Assembly: GCA_964017045.1 (NCBI GenBank)
Contig: OZ024810.1
Location: forward strand, 13,193,342-13,257,341
Direction: 5' to 3'
From: Omphiscola glabra
Lineage: Eukaryota > Mollusca > Gastropoda > Lymnaeidae
DNA length: 64,000 bases
Every line of letters begins with the position of its first letter. Position 1 is the first letter of the stretch. Below are positions 23,221-34,717 of this stretch, in pieces. The notes beneath the pieces were generated by a model. That model worked only from the letters and a program-made list of their open reading frames with translations, ran no database searches and was not told the origin of the DNA. The position numbers were made by a program, and so were the translations under genes.

Positions 23221-23993
23221 TCCTCCTGCTCCACAGTTTCCAGTTTCCAGTCAATTTCCTCAAAAAGTAAAAAATTTTCTTCCATTATTTCCTGAGTTAA
23301 CCTCGGCTTCATGGCTTCCAACATCAACTTCTCACGACCTTCTCTGGATTTGTTAAAATTTTGCTCTGTGTAACGAATACTCCTTAATCTTAGTTTGTCA
23401 ACCATTTCAATAAGAGCAGTAAGTTGCTTCTCTTTCTTTGCTTCATCTCTCGTCCTGTTGTCAAATAATATAGCTCTATGACAACATTCTTCTAAGAGTT
23501 CTTTAAACCATCCTCTTTGTTCATTACACCACTCCTCAAATGTAACACCAGTGTGTTCAAAATCGTTTTCAAAACAGTCTCCACGAGTTAGAACTAAAAT
23601 ACAAAAGTTTTTCACAAAGTTCTCTCCGAAGACTTGTTTCAAAAATCTTACAGTGTATTGGTCTTCAGCTGTAAACCTTCCTCCATAGTTGACCACCAGG
23701 AGAAAAGCATGATACCCTCGCGGGTTGGCTGAAATGGCCAACTCCATAGCTCTCATTACAAAAACCGCAGCTTCCCCAGTGTCCAAAAGTGTGTACCCTA
23801 CACCTGGTACGTCAACAACTTTGATGACGCGGTTATCGAATACACTTACGTCAAATGCAACATTTTTGGTAACTGAATGATGACTAGATTTAGAAATGAA
23901 CACCTTTCTTCTTAAAATCGTGTTCCCAAGAGGGCTCTTTCCAGTTCCGGTCTTTCCGATCAAGAGAAGATCAATGTCTCTTGACAAGTCCAT
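23166..23993 (-). CDS. GIMAP/AIG1 GTPase, G domain intact, coil truncated (275 aa)
   Basis: GIMAP family protein. G1 GKTGTGKS at residues 13-20, G3 DVPG at 61-64, conserved box GGRFTAED, G4 TRGD followed by CFEND, and G5 ILFDNRT are all present, so nucleotide binding is plausible. After the helical linker (EMVDKLRLRSIRYTEQNF) the frame drifts out of the coiled-coil register and stops at 23166. The related genes go on to 435 residues. The start MDLSRDID is preferred over an in-frame Met 13 codons upstream because a splice acceptor (TTCATTCACAG) sits eight bases before it. It may still make a G-domain-only protein or may be a recent pseudogene. It stands tail to tail with the dead MATH-like copy at 19.7 kb. 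Confidence 0.7.
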   Translation of the reverse strand: MDLSRDIDLLLIGKTGTGKSPLGNTILRRKVFISKSSHHSVTKNVAFDVSVFDNRVIKVVDVPGVGYTLLDTGEAAVFVMRAMELAISANPRGYHAFLLVVNYGGRFTAEDQYTVRFLKQVFGENFVKNFCILVLTRGDCFENDFEHTGVTFEEWCNEQRGWFKELLEECCHRAILFDNRTRDEAKKEKQLTALIEMVDKLRLRSIRYTEQNFNKSREGREKLMLEAMKPRLTQEIMEENFLLFEEIDWKLETVEQEEAARRTGREMKSHEREDR

Positions 23994-24000
23994 GTTACAC

Positions 24001-24014
24001 CTGTGAATGAAAAT
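24001..24014 (-). promoter_or_regulatory. Splice acceptor of a 5' UTR intron
   Basis: Minus-strand ATTTTCATTCACAG then GTGTAAC before the ATG, nearly identical to the 8.6-kb gene. Confidence 0.65.
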
Positions 24015-25058
24015 ATAACCATACGTAAGCAAAGATAGCCAATAAAATTATGCACTTATTTTTAAAGCTTGAGTTTTAAAAAAAAAATTACAATCACGAA
24101 CGACACAAATAAATTAATTAATAGGAACGGGTATATAAAGTAAGAGCAAAGATTTCTTTTGATATGTCAAATATATAAATGTTTTGTTCCAGTCTTAGAC
24201 GCTTATAGTTGATTTAAATATTTATTAGTATCATTTTTTGTAAGCAATCATTGTTAAATGCGAAGTAATATTGTGTAAAAATTTTTAAAAAAATAATACA
24301 CTTTTGAGCATAAACTTTTATGTAGTATACATTTGTTAGATATTATGATTATACATATAAGCCATTTTAGTTTTTGTCTTGATAAAAATGTTTTGCCGAA
24401 ACATGTTTTCCACGTAATAACAATAATGTGTCTTGTATGATTCAGAGTGTATGCCGTAAATGTTATGTTAGACTACCAGATATTTCTAAAGGTAATTAAT
24501 TCTTTGCACTCTTTTGAAAGATATAAGATTTCCATTTGTGCAATATTTCAATTTGCACAAATTACAAATCGAAAAGGTGAATACATTTTTAAAAAATAAA
24601 GGATTGATTAAGAAATAAATTAAGCATCTGTTTATATTACCAAGCATCATCTGCTCAAGATTTTAAAGAACTCCTGCAAGTAATTTTTGTGGTGATGTGA
24701 TTTATGTTTAACTTTGAGAGGTATCTCTCGTATGAGATATCCTCTTGACACTGTGTCTAGAAGATTAATTTAATTAAGCCAAATTACCACACAAACATAA
24801 TGACCTATCTATATACATGTAGACTGAAACGAAGTCTTTGTCACAGAATAAAATAACTGCAAGTATTTATTCACGATTGGTATTTCCATTAACTTCGTAG
24901 TTCCTTCCTTTGTTAGGAATATATATACAAAATGAAGTACAGCAAAACATTGAATGTATTTTATTTGAATATGTGTCCCTAAAATACTAATAGTATCATC
25001 ATTATAAATGCCATATTTGCTCAAGGTCATAATATGTACAATCGAGGTGGACTTAGCC
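24015..25058. other. AT-rich region between GIMAP gene and possible terminal exon
   Basis: No gene. A minus-strand AATAAA (TTTATT at 24866-24871) lies about 190 bp beyond the stop of the possible exon at 25059-25267 and could be its polyadenylation signal. Confidence 0.4.
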
Positions 25059-25267
25059 TTAAATAATTTCATAGTTCCTCTCGGTGGATCCATAAGTGTT
25101 GGAGTCTTCCGTTTCAGAAGTGTGTCCTCCGTTCCTGTCTTCGGAGCTTTTCAAGGCGACGCGAAGTAGGCTTTCTCGGTCGTAGATGGCGGCAACTTCC
25201 TGTTTCAAGAGTTTCTGGTTGATCTCTGCGGTCTCTCCAGTGATTAAATCGTGGGTGGTAAGGGTCC
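25059..25267 (-). CDS. Possible terminal exon of an unrecognised gene
   Basis: A non-AT-rich island. On the minus strand, after a potential acceptor (AAGATTCAG), one frame reads TLTTHDLITGETAEINQKLL, then KQEVAAIYDRESLLRVALKS, SEDRNGGHTSETEDSNTYGS and TERNYEII before a stop. Its composition is that of a real hydrophilic protein end, unlike the other two frames. The frame is closed by a stop just upstream of the acceptor, so earlier exons would be needed; none was recognised within the window. It could be the last exon of a gene starting further right, or a pseudogene or transposon piece. Function unknown. Confidence 0.35.
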
Positions 25268-27125
25268 CTGAATCTTGAGGTCCTTATCTTAGCCCTAGGC
25301 AGGTTGGTGTGAGGCGTGAAAAACGATCGCATAGTTCCAGCTTCAAGGTACGTCGGTTCAGTAAGAATAAAACCAGGCTAAATGTGAATTGATACAAAAC
25401 AGATATGAAGTATCTAGTCGAATAGTCATAGGCTGACATGTCCCATTCCAACAGCAACGAATTCAGATCGAGGTATTGAAGGTGACATAACGTGTACATA
25501 TACATCCAATTTGTGGATAGATTAATAAGCCTTGGTCATTGTCAGCGTAAGCATGTGTGGCTTAGTGACAATGTTGGACCAAGAAAGCATTTTAATTAAA
25601 GTATGAGACATTGAATAATTAACAACCATTCATTTTATAGGTACATAATATACATATTGTCGTCTTTTTAAAAGAGACATGGGCGAGTGGGAATAACAAC
25701 ATACCATCGCCATGATGGGATGACTTTGCCATATGGCGGTGTGTCGCAGCCCGTGGTGTTGGCTTGCTTAAACACACTGGCATATAGTACATATCGAATC
25801 CTTGCTACATAATTATTAGAACATGACAAGTGCATGAATAATGAATAAAAGGTATTAGAACCATGGTTGCGTACTTACTAGTATTCTAGGTTGCAGCTAC
25901 GTTTCACGCTAATGAAGTCCTAAGTATAGTAGGCTACATATCGTTTACAATCAAGTGACAGCCTAATAAAAGACACATTCTAATCTGTTCTTGCTATTTA
26001 TTGAAGTTGGGGAACGATTTTAAAGGGTCATTTAAAAGTTGTTTACTTTCCCAGCCAATGGCAATCAGTCTAAATATACGTGTTGGACCTTCAAACCCAG
26101 AAACATTATAGGGGAGAAGGGGTGATCGCAGAATCGCGATTTTTGCTTGAGCTGTCGCACGTCGAAATCCAATAATAACAAGGGAGATTACTCGGGTTGT
26201 TCTACTGCAAGGGCAAACTGGGGGGGGGGGGGGGGTTGGAAAGGGGAGGAGGGGTATTTTACAAGGGCGAGTGTACGGTGGAATAATTTTACAATGTCCA
26301 GCCTCAAACTATCATAGTGGTTACTCAGGTGTGTTACAGATTTACACCAGGCCAGCTAGGTGTCGTGTCCTGTCACCTTTATTTTGAAAGTGGAAATACT
26401 TTCTAAATGTGGTGTAATATTTAGCGGTTTTCCTGTGATGAAGCCACTGCTGACCATGGTACGCAGTGCATGTTTTGGGAAAAACTAGGCTTCACCATCC
26501 GGGGGCGGATCAATTCCTTTATACGTTTGAACACATTTACTCTGACGCATAAAGGAATATAAATAAACAAACTAAAATTCTTTTTTTTTTCTAATATGTG
26601 TTGGGCGGGGGCTGAGAGCTCATTTGTCCTGGAACATTCCTTGACAAGACAATGTCAATGAATCCCTCAAAGAAACATCTAGAAATCCTAAAGCAAGAGA
26701 AAAGTTCTGCTGACAGCCCAACATATCGCAGTCATGTAATCTGCTGTTATTCACATGTGCAAATGAGATGTTCATGTTAAGATCTGAAGTCGACTGCACC
26801 CATTTGATTAACGTACATCCAGCAAAACTTTAAATCCTTTGACATACATGGATTGTAATTAATCCAGCTAGCAGACATCATGGCGTTGCGTTGTATCAAT
26901 ATAACAACAACAGTCGAAAAGGTTTCGGAAACAATGGAGAAGATCAAGAGAAAGCGAAAGCGGCGCCGTGTGCAATTCTGATCTTAGTAACAGAAACCCG
27001 ATTAACCATGCCCTTTCAATTATGGTGCTTATCTGAAAGATTCCTTTAACAAAAAACAATTTGTTTTCTGAGGTTGTATCAATGGAAAGACATTTAAAAT
27101 TTTATTTTTTTTAAATATCATTTTG
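25268..27125. other. Mixed-composition spacer
   Basis: Contains a 15+ base G-tract at 26220-26234 and a small basic open frame at 26880-26981 (MEKIKRKRKRRRVQF end), too short to support. No gene recognised. Confidence 0.4.
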
Positions 27126-27700
27126 GAAGTTCCTGAAATGTGTGCTCTATTGGAAGAGGCTGATCCACGTCTTATGCTTCATCTGCATCACGCTATTGAT
27201 GCTGAAGATTACAAGTGTGGTTTATCAATGTCTGAAGATGCTGACATTGCTGTTACTGCAATAGGTTATTTCCATTTTTAGAAAATTGTGAAGTATATCA
27301 GTGCATCGATTCCTGACTGGTACATCTTCACATTATATAGCAACAGCTTGAATACTGAAGGCTTCTGTTCTGATAGCATCTCATAGAGGTGTGACTCTTG
27401 TTTAAAAAAATCAAGAAAACCTTATGGGCAAACGTTTGTAAAGACCAAGCAGTTCCCAAATGAACTGCTTTATTTGTCAAAACAGCATCACCACCGCATA
27501 CAATTAAGGACTGGTTTGAACGCTTTATCATTACTGGACGGTTCTTGAACTTTTAACATCAACTTTTCCAAATAGTAACAGAAATTACTTGATTCCTCCC
27601 ACCCACTGACACAGTGGTGTGGTAGATCCCTTCCTGCTATGACAGCCCACGCCTGTAAGTTTATTCGAATGACGGGGTTTAACGCGTCCATCTCAACCGA
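27126..27700 (+). pseudogene. Relic of a transposon-associated protein (EEADxRLMLH...DADI type)
   Basis: The plus frame at 27126-27281 reads EVPEMCALLEEADPRLMLHL then HHAIDAEDYKCGLSMSEDAD and IAVTAIGYFHF before a stop. The pairing of an EEADTRLMLHA-like block with a downstream S-x-D-x-DIxV block is one I recall from large uncharacterised repeat-encoded proteins of molluscs, corals and fish. Residues after the stop are decayed. The minisatellite at 27701 cuts off the rest. Identity with a named transposon superfamily cannot be decided here. Confidence 0.5.
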
Positions 27701-28306
27701 ATCTAACTGTACACCTAGATAACCTAACTGTACACCTAGATAACCTAACTGTACACCTATATAAACTAACTGTACACCTAGATAACCTAACTGTACACCT
27801 AGATGATCTAACTGTACACCTAGATAATCTAACTGTACACCTAGATAATCTAACTGTACACCTAGATAACCTAACTGTACACCTATATAAACTAACTGTA
27901 CACCTAGATAACCTAACTGTACACCTAGATGATCTAACTGTACACCTAGATAATCTAACTGTACACCTAGATAACCTAACTGTACACCTAGATAAACTAA
28001 CTGTACACCTAGATAACCTAACTGTACACCTAGATAATCTAACTGTACACCTAGATAACCTAACTGTACACCTAGATAAACTAACTGTACACCTAGATAA
28101 TCTAACTGTACACCTAGATAATCTAACTGTACACCTAGATAATCTAACTGTACACCTAGATAACCTAGCTGGACAAATAGAGAATGTAATTCAACATCCA
28201 GATAATCTAACTAGAAACCTAGATAATCTGAATGGATACCTTTTTATTTAATCTAACTGGACAAATAGAGCATGTAAGTGTACACCTAGATAATCGTAGT
28301 GGACAT
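27701..28306. repeat. 21-bp minisatellite (CTAACTGTACACCTAGATAAC)
   Basis: About 22 close units from 27703 to about 28165, then degenerate copies to about 28306. Variation is mostly in the GATAACCT/GATAATCT/GATGATCT part. A block of several units with ATATAAACT variants recurs (27757 and 27883), a sign of block duplication. Confidence 0.95.
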
Positions 28307-29262
28307 TTACATATTTGTCTTTTTGAAAATATGTTTTGAGCACTGTGCCTTGTAAGGAAAGTATGCTAATCTGTTCGGCATGGTTGTGGAATTATAATAA
28401 AGGCTGAAGAGAATGTTTCAATGTTCATTATTTTCATGTTCCACTTCTCAGAGTAGTTCATGAGCATGTTAATAGTATCTTTATGACGTGGTGTACGTAT
28501 GTCAGTGTCGGCAAGTATAACACACACCATAGGTTTTTTTAAACATCAGTCATACATAGAACATACCATCAGACATTAAGCTAAATTTGAAATTTCATCC
28601 GTCTAGCGCAATCATAGTACTTCAAGTTGTTAGTATATTTATATCACATATTTTATTTGCATTTAAATCAAAGTGTAATAATGCATACAGTAACCATATT
28701 AGTATCATTAACTTATCCTAATTATTTAGTGTATCGAAGTTAAATGGGTTTTTGAATTCGCAATCCTGAAATTTATGCTAATCTGGTTTAGAACGTCAGT
28801 AGTTTTGACAGTGAACATAAAGGTATACTTATTAGTTAACTAAGCGAAAAATAACCCCTTCAGAACAGATCAACGTTTTGTTAGAACACATCAACTTTAT
28901 GTTGTTTTTGTTTTTCAAGATTTTTTTTTTGGGTACTATTTTGTGCCTCTATATTGTTCAAAAATTGTTTTGAAATATTCCTATGAGCAAAATTATTTCA
29001 GTACTTCATTAGTGGATAGAACTTTAATGAATAATACATTGATTTACAAATGTTTGTGCTGACGGTGCCCCCAAACGACTTGACACTATCTATGATAGCT
29101 AGTAATCTACCACAAACATATCCTTTAAGATGATGTTGAATAAATATAAATTGTGTTATGTAATTTTTTAAAAAGTTAATCGTCATAACAAAATTAAAAA
29201 TTAATTTTTGAAATAAAAATTATTTAACATTTTAGGAAGGTAATAATCCTGGATTGACTTTA
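28307..29262. other. AT-rich spacer
   Basis: No gene recognised. It may contain the missing 3' exon of the minus-strand GIMAP gene at 29538, but no convincing coding segment on that strand was found. Confidence 0.4.
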
Positions 29263-29396
29263 ATAATCTCCTTTTGATGAGGAAACAATTAAAACATTAT
29301 GTTCTGTTGAAGAAAAATGTAATGAACCTAAAACATATAAAGCCTTATTAAAAAAAATATGTAACGAAAGTGTAACTGTTGAAATATACCCTTAAA
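29263..29396 (+). other. Short coding-like segment, unassigned
   Basis: One plus frame reads SPFDEETIKTLCSVEEKCNE then PKTYKALLKKICNESVTVEI and stops at 29396. The frame is closed upstream by TAATAA. Residue composition looks more protein-like than its surroundings, but no family is recognised. Possibly the end of a dead gene. Confidence 0.2.
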
Positions 29397-29537
29397 TAGT
29401 AATTTTATTGGGAATGCATTCAGAAAAAATTGTGTCACTAGTACGGGAATTTCATTTTTCAAGTTTTAATAGTTAATGTTTTCAAAACAAATATGCCTAG
29501 GTACAAATTGGTGAACAATTTTAAATACTTGACTTAC

Positions 29538-30743
29538 CTTTCAGAGCTCTTGATTGTACCTTTCGTAATGTATTTTTGATTATCTTCAAAGTCAAATCTC
29601 GTGTATTTCTTTGAAGTCATGTTATGGACAACTGACATGAGTTTGTTTCTTTGTTCCATTTGTTTGATTTTGTCCGTTGTTTTGTTGTCAAACAATACAC
29701 ATCTGTGGTTACATTCCTCGAGTAAAATCTGGAAATATCCAGTTTGTTGTTGACACCAATCTTCAAATGATGGCAATTTCCCATCGTCTTCACTGGAATT
29801 AAATAGGTCCCCATAGGTTGTTACTATAATACCCCAGTTTCTAAGACATTTTGCCCCCAAAATTGATTTTATTGCAAGAATAGATCTTTTCATCTTTACC
29901 TGGCTCCTTTCGTGAATGTCATGGACCAAAATAATGGCGTTGAATTTAGAGATCTCATTTCTCATAAAAAAGTCAACACTTTGTAATAATTCATTGACAC
30001 CCTCATTCACATCTTCACCGGCTTCGCCTATGCCAGTTCCATCCACAACAAGCATAGATCTTCCATCTACTAGAGATATGTGATAAGAGATGGCGTAGCC
30101 ATCCGAAGAATCTTGAGGTTTTCTGGTTAGAAACACATTTTTCCCTAAGATTGAGTTTCCCGTAGAACTTTTCCCACTTCTTGATCTGCCAACAAGTAAG
30201 AAAGCGTAGTTTTCTTGCTGAAGGGATTTCGCATCGAGTGCATCTAGATGGAAGTACGTTTTCAAATGCTTTTTTTATTTTAAAATGTATTCTTATAATT
30301 AAAAAAATGATGTTATCTGTAAAATTGCAGAGAATACTTACAATCAAACAATCTATTTTTCAAAAATGTAAATCGATATATGATTCGCTGTGATATGGCT
30401 TTCATTTTGTTTGGTATTTATTATTTATACATGTGTTATAAAAAAATCCGATTGTTATAATATTGTATATTACAATAAAGTAACGATTTTATGAGATTTG
30501 GTTTTCAAATGCCTAAACATTGCTGCATTACTTTCAAATTAATTGACGATTTATAAATAAAAGAATCTTTTAAAAAATGGTGAGAAACAAAATGTATTCG
30601 ACTTTTCAACTCAAAAAATAAGACATCCAGTTAAGGGCTCTTGCAAGTTAAATAAGAGGTCTGGCAGTTGAACTTTTACCTGTAAGTCCATCCAACAATA
30701 AAACTTTATCTTCCAGTTTATACATTGGCGCATACTCAGCCAT
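29538..30743 (-). CDS. Divergent GIMAP-like GTPase, spliced, 3' end not found
   Basis: Two exons can be joined in phase. Exon 1 is 30743-30680 (MAEYAPMYKLEDKVLLLDGL, 21 codons plus one base, donor GTAAAA). Exon 2 is 30243-29538, beginning after acceptor TACTTCCATCTAG and ending at a consensus donor GTAAGT. So at least one more exon must follow beyond 29538. In the joined protein G1 is GRSRSGKS at 40-47, G3 DGTG at 89-92, G4 TYGD at 164-167 and G5 CVLFDNKT. The family-typical GGRFTxED box is replaced by HDIHERSQVKMKR. It keeps the FEDWCQQQTGYFQILLEEC stretch shared with the other copies. Nucleotide binding is plausible; role unknown. Confidence 0.7.
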
Positions 30744-31335
30744 TTTTGAAGTGTGTGAACATAAACAAGAACCGTATATATTTAAGTTCCAAAATAACTA
30801 ACAATATATTAAAGCAATCAACATATATAATTGTTTGTCAAAAGCCAGACGAATTAAACTGGTAGCACATGTAAATGTGTTTATCACAACACAGCGGAGC
30901 AGATATCGATTAGTTTAATCAGTAAAACTTCTAGGTCAGTGGTTCTTAAAATGGGCTACATACGAGACATGAACACGAGATTTTTTTTTTTTTTTAAGTT
31001 TACATGTGCAACCTGCAAAGTTGTCAGTTTTTTTCAAACATTTTGAATTCTTAAACTTGTAATATATAACTTCAATATGTATCTCTATTTAAAGGCATAA
31101 TTCGTGTAGAATTTATTTTTTATTTTAAATATCACACTCCAGATAAATATCTTTCAGTTTGTTATATTTTTTCCCCACAAAAATCAGGCGTTCTTTGAAT
31201 TTGATGTCAAGCATAAAGTATCTGTGACCTTTGCATTTATTTTGATAGTCTTCAAGTTTATATTTGTTGAAATTGTAAATGTAGGAAAAACGAAATTTAT
31301 GCCTTTTGAATAATAGTGTTCTTTTGAATAATAGT
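30744..31335. other. Upstream DNA of the divergent GIMAP
   Basis: Promoter region expected here for the minus-strand gene; no clear TATA box assigned. CAGTGGTTCTTAAA at 30943 resembles a hAT end but has no partner. Confidence 0.35.
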
Positions 31336-31515
31336 GTTCAGTCTGTTGTCATGTTGTCAAACAAGACACTTCTATTCTCACATTCGTCGAAACAAAATTT
31401 AATATTTCCAATTAGTTGCTTGCACCACACGTCTAATGTCATGTCAGCAATATCCGTGTACACCTCAAAATGGTCACCACCTGACATCAAGATAACACCA
31501 TAAGAGCATTGAAAC
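31336..31515 (-). pseudogene. GIMAP relic covering G4 to G5
   Basis: Minus-strand reading gives CSYGVILMSGGDHFEVYTDI, then TLDVWCKQLIGNIKFCFDEC and ENRSVLFDNMTTD followed by a stop. It matches the G4 (here SGGD), TFEEWC-like helix and G5 (LFDN.T) region of the GIMAPs nearby. The closest style is the divergent gene at 29.5 kb. No G1 or G3 was found upstream at 31.5-32 kb, so it is a fragment. Confidence 0.8.
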
Positions 31516-34270
31516 CAGACTCACAGAGTTGGACGGCAATCTCAACTTGTTGTATAGGGATGCGCATATTTTTTTACCTTGACTACCAGCCCTTGGAAAA
31601 TTTCCTCAGATCTAGGGAGTTAACGATTGCCATGACATACTTCCTCATTGTGGTGACAAGGATTCATTTTAAAAAATATGGACATACTTTTGGAAAGGGG
31701 AGAAAGCTAGAAATAATTTTAGGAGAAAATAGGGATTGGGGCGAAAGGAGAAAAAATAAGGAGAGAAAAAAATGGGATGGTACCAAAATAAGAGTAAGAA
31801 AACCTGGGAGTACGGAGAAAACAAATGGGCTTAGAAAAATGCGGGGATGATTTGTTTCAATAGTCCCGGAATCTAAAGAAAGATATTTCACTAAGGCTCC
31901 TATCCTTGTTTCGTTCATTGAAATGAAGGCAAACACATTTTAGTTGCTTTTAAAAGTATTAAATGATTTTCATATTCTCATCTTAATCTAACTACGATTC
32001 AATTTGGTGCACATAAAATCAATTATAGTTTAGTCATTCAGGAAATGTATTTGATAGTGAACTTTAATATTTTTATACATTTGTGTATAATAAAGATCAT
32101 ATTTATTAAGAAATTCGTGTATTACGAATTAAATAATTTGCATGAAACACTAACTAACACAAAACCTATTTTGAAAGAATTTTAATGACACCGACACACA
32201 CACACACCAAAAAACAAAAATAAGTGTTACAAATAAAAAAAGTAAATGCATTGATTTATTTATTTGTTTTAAACAAGTTGTTTTTTTTTTTTTAAATACC
32301 TGTGTCATCAATCAAATTAATATTTAAATAGTAACAAGCTGGTGTTAAGTTTATTTTCTAGTGTGTATTTATTTTATGGTTAGGGGGATCTTTTCCATAG
32401 TATGCCAAACCATTCAATGATTGCAATGCAATTAAACCTGATTTAACAATAGGATTCGTAATGGTACTTTGGATCAAGTTGTTGCCATAAAGATGATAAG
32501 AACGTGAAATCTACTGTTTGTTGCATTTGTTTATGTGAATGAATTAGTCGTGTTATTTGTTATTTGCCTTATAAAACCTTTAATTTCGAAACATTCTTTA
32601 ACTTTATATTTTTGTGGGTTATATACTTGAAGCTTTCACCTATTGGTGGAACCATTTACTAGCTTGTCATTTGATGAGATTCAATATGCAGTTTTCTGAC
32701 GTTAGTAATATGCAATTTTCACAATTAAATAAGTCAGTATAAGTGGTCATGTAAATAATATCTTAATACTCTTTCTTTTGAATATTCAATAGATAAAACA
32801 TTTTTTTTCCCGCAATCCATTTTACAAATAACAGAACAACTTCAATTTGTAGAATGTATTTATTTCTTTATACTTTTTATTTTAATATTTAAGTTCAGTG
32901 CTTTGAAGATTTGCGTACGCAGAAGTTAACGCCCTGTCTCTTTATCCATTTGATACCACTTCATAAGTCCTTGATAAAATCGAGGATATTATATGTATCA
33001 TTTCAAAATTTATTAAAATGCAATACGCTGGGGAGATTAGTATGATAATCTTGGGATTTTTAAGAATTCTGTGTGGCACCATTGCATATCAACATATAAA
33101 CACATTTTTGAACTTGAAGGCGATTACATTTGTATTATTAACACGTATGTATCTTTTTTATCATAAATATTACACGTTTTAAAGAAAAAAGCACTAAACA
33201 CAATTGGTGTAATATTTAAAACAATATATCATATCACATTAAATCTATCACATAATGCTATAACATGTATAACGAACAAATATTTTAAAATCTTGTAAAG
33301 CAGCAATATTTAGGTCATGTAAAGTTTCCTTTAATTTGTTCTTAATCTTAACGTTCTAAAAATTGTAAATATTTGTCTTGTCATAGAAATAACTTACACA
33401 TATACAACTATTACAAATGAATTACATTTTATGATCTCGCATAGCCGTATTAACAATGTAAATCAGGCCTGGAAAACATTGGGCACCCATTATGCGGCCC
33501 GCGAAGTAAGGAAATATTCCTTTTTATTATTATTTTCTTAATAGCTTTCCCCCTTGTCCTATTTTATTTCGACCCGCACAAGTTTTTCATAACGGCCCGC
33601 CTTACATTTTGATTTTTGCCATAAATGCCATCACTCCTTTAGAGGGGTTGGTGTCAAATGGTTTTGGCAGTGTGATGAAGGTGGTGAATGAGTCTAACTA
33701 AAAGCGGAGTAGGTCAAAAGATGTCAAAAAGCGTGACTTCATTTATGCATTGTCCCATGCTGAGGAATATTTTTTAAAAATTTTAATGATAACAAAAACT
33801 GGCTGCTTGCATCGGCTATTTGCGGCGCAGATAATTTTTTTAAAAATGCTATTGTTTAGTAAGTGAATGTCGTAGGTTGCATTTACGTAAACAGTGTGTG
33901 TGTTCGTGCACAGTCATGATACACTGGTTAAATAATTCAAGAGCCATGATCCACTAGGTAGAGCGTGATGGCATAGGGTCGCGTAACTGAAAAATATGTG
34001 ACGGGGCAAAGCATAAAAATTCGCGCACCCTCTTTCACCCCACCCCCCGTATTATTATTTTAAAAAAGGATATTTGATATAGGCATATATATAAACCAAA
34101 TAAACTTGATAATTGTACAACAATGGGGAGGACATATTTAGAAGTAGGCATGTCAAAATAGTTTAAAACGCTACTTCAGTACCAGTCAAAATGTATTGAC
34201 AACAAAACTTATAACTAGGTCAAAATCATAGATTTAAAACGTCGTCTTATCTATTAATGCGATTATCTCC
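31516..34270. other. AT-rich spacer
   Basis: No gene seen. 31664-31936 holds G/A-rich DNA with spurious open frames on both strands. A CA repeat lies near 32192-32205. Around 33470-33600 CCTGGAAAACATTGGGCAC and GCGGCCCGCGAAG resemble ends of old hAT elements, without a supported second end. Confidence 0.4.
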
Positions 34271-34717
34271 TTAAGTGGAAATTTGTCGACTATTAACCAC
34301 CGGATTTCGACCTGCAGCAGCTGTCTTGCCGAGCGAAATTACAATGAAACCTATAAGAAATGTTGCTCGTGTGCAGGCTAGGTCGACAGCGCCTGCTGCA
34401 CTGTAGCAATATAACACAGTCGAGTAGATGGAGCGTGTTCTAGTGTGTTCGCTATTTGAAGTTCCGGCCAAAACCCACCAGCATGGATTATTTTTCAACC
34501 GCTGAACGTGCTGTTTTATGTCTGTGCGTGTAAGTGTGAGCGCGTTGTCAGCTTTCCTCCTTCGTCCCACCGAACCTCCGCCAGTCGTGCAGTCACAGGT
34601 GTTTCTTTCAAACAATGTCCTAAAAGTGTTAGGGTGGGAGGGGGCATTTAAGATTTTCGGATGTGCATTGTCAGTGGCCAGAGGCGTAGCTAAGTGTTGG
34701 CAGAAGTGATATCCCAA
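34271..34717 (-). other. 148-codon open frame in a GC-richer patch, probably not a gene
   Basis: Frame open on the minus strand with Thr/Arg/Cys-rich sequence and no domain or membrane pattern I recognise. The patch also carries a GAGGCGTAGCTAAG motif at about 34682, like hAT-type ends seen elsewhere in the window. More likely a mosaic of repeat fragments than a gene. Confidence 0.25.

Noticed and set aside
23994..24032. Upstream Met giving a 288-residue GIMAP
   Set aside because: The extra residues (MLTYGYIFIHRC) cross a splice acceptor also seen in the paralogues. The later Met aligns with the other starts.
27701..28306. CRISPR-like array
   Set aside because: Units are contiguous with no spacers and the window is eukaryotic. 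The same holds for the arrays at 13.8, 47.5, 51.8 and 59.9 kb.
30943..30970. CAGTGGTTCTTAAA as a SPIN-like copy
   Set aside because: Only about 14 bases match, the inner blocks are missing and there is no second end.
34271..34717. 148-codon frame as a gene
   Set aside because: No recognisable domain, odd composition and nearby repeat-end motifs; kept only as an uncertain region.
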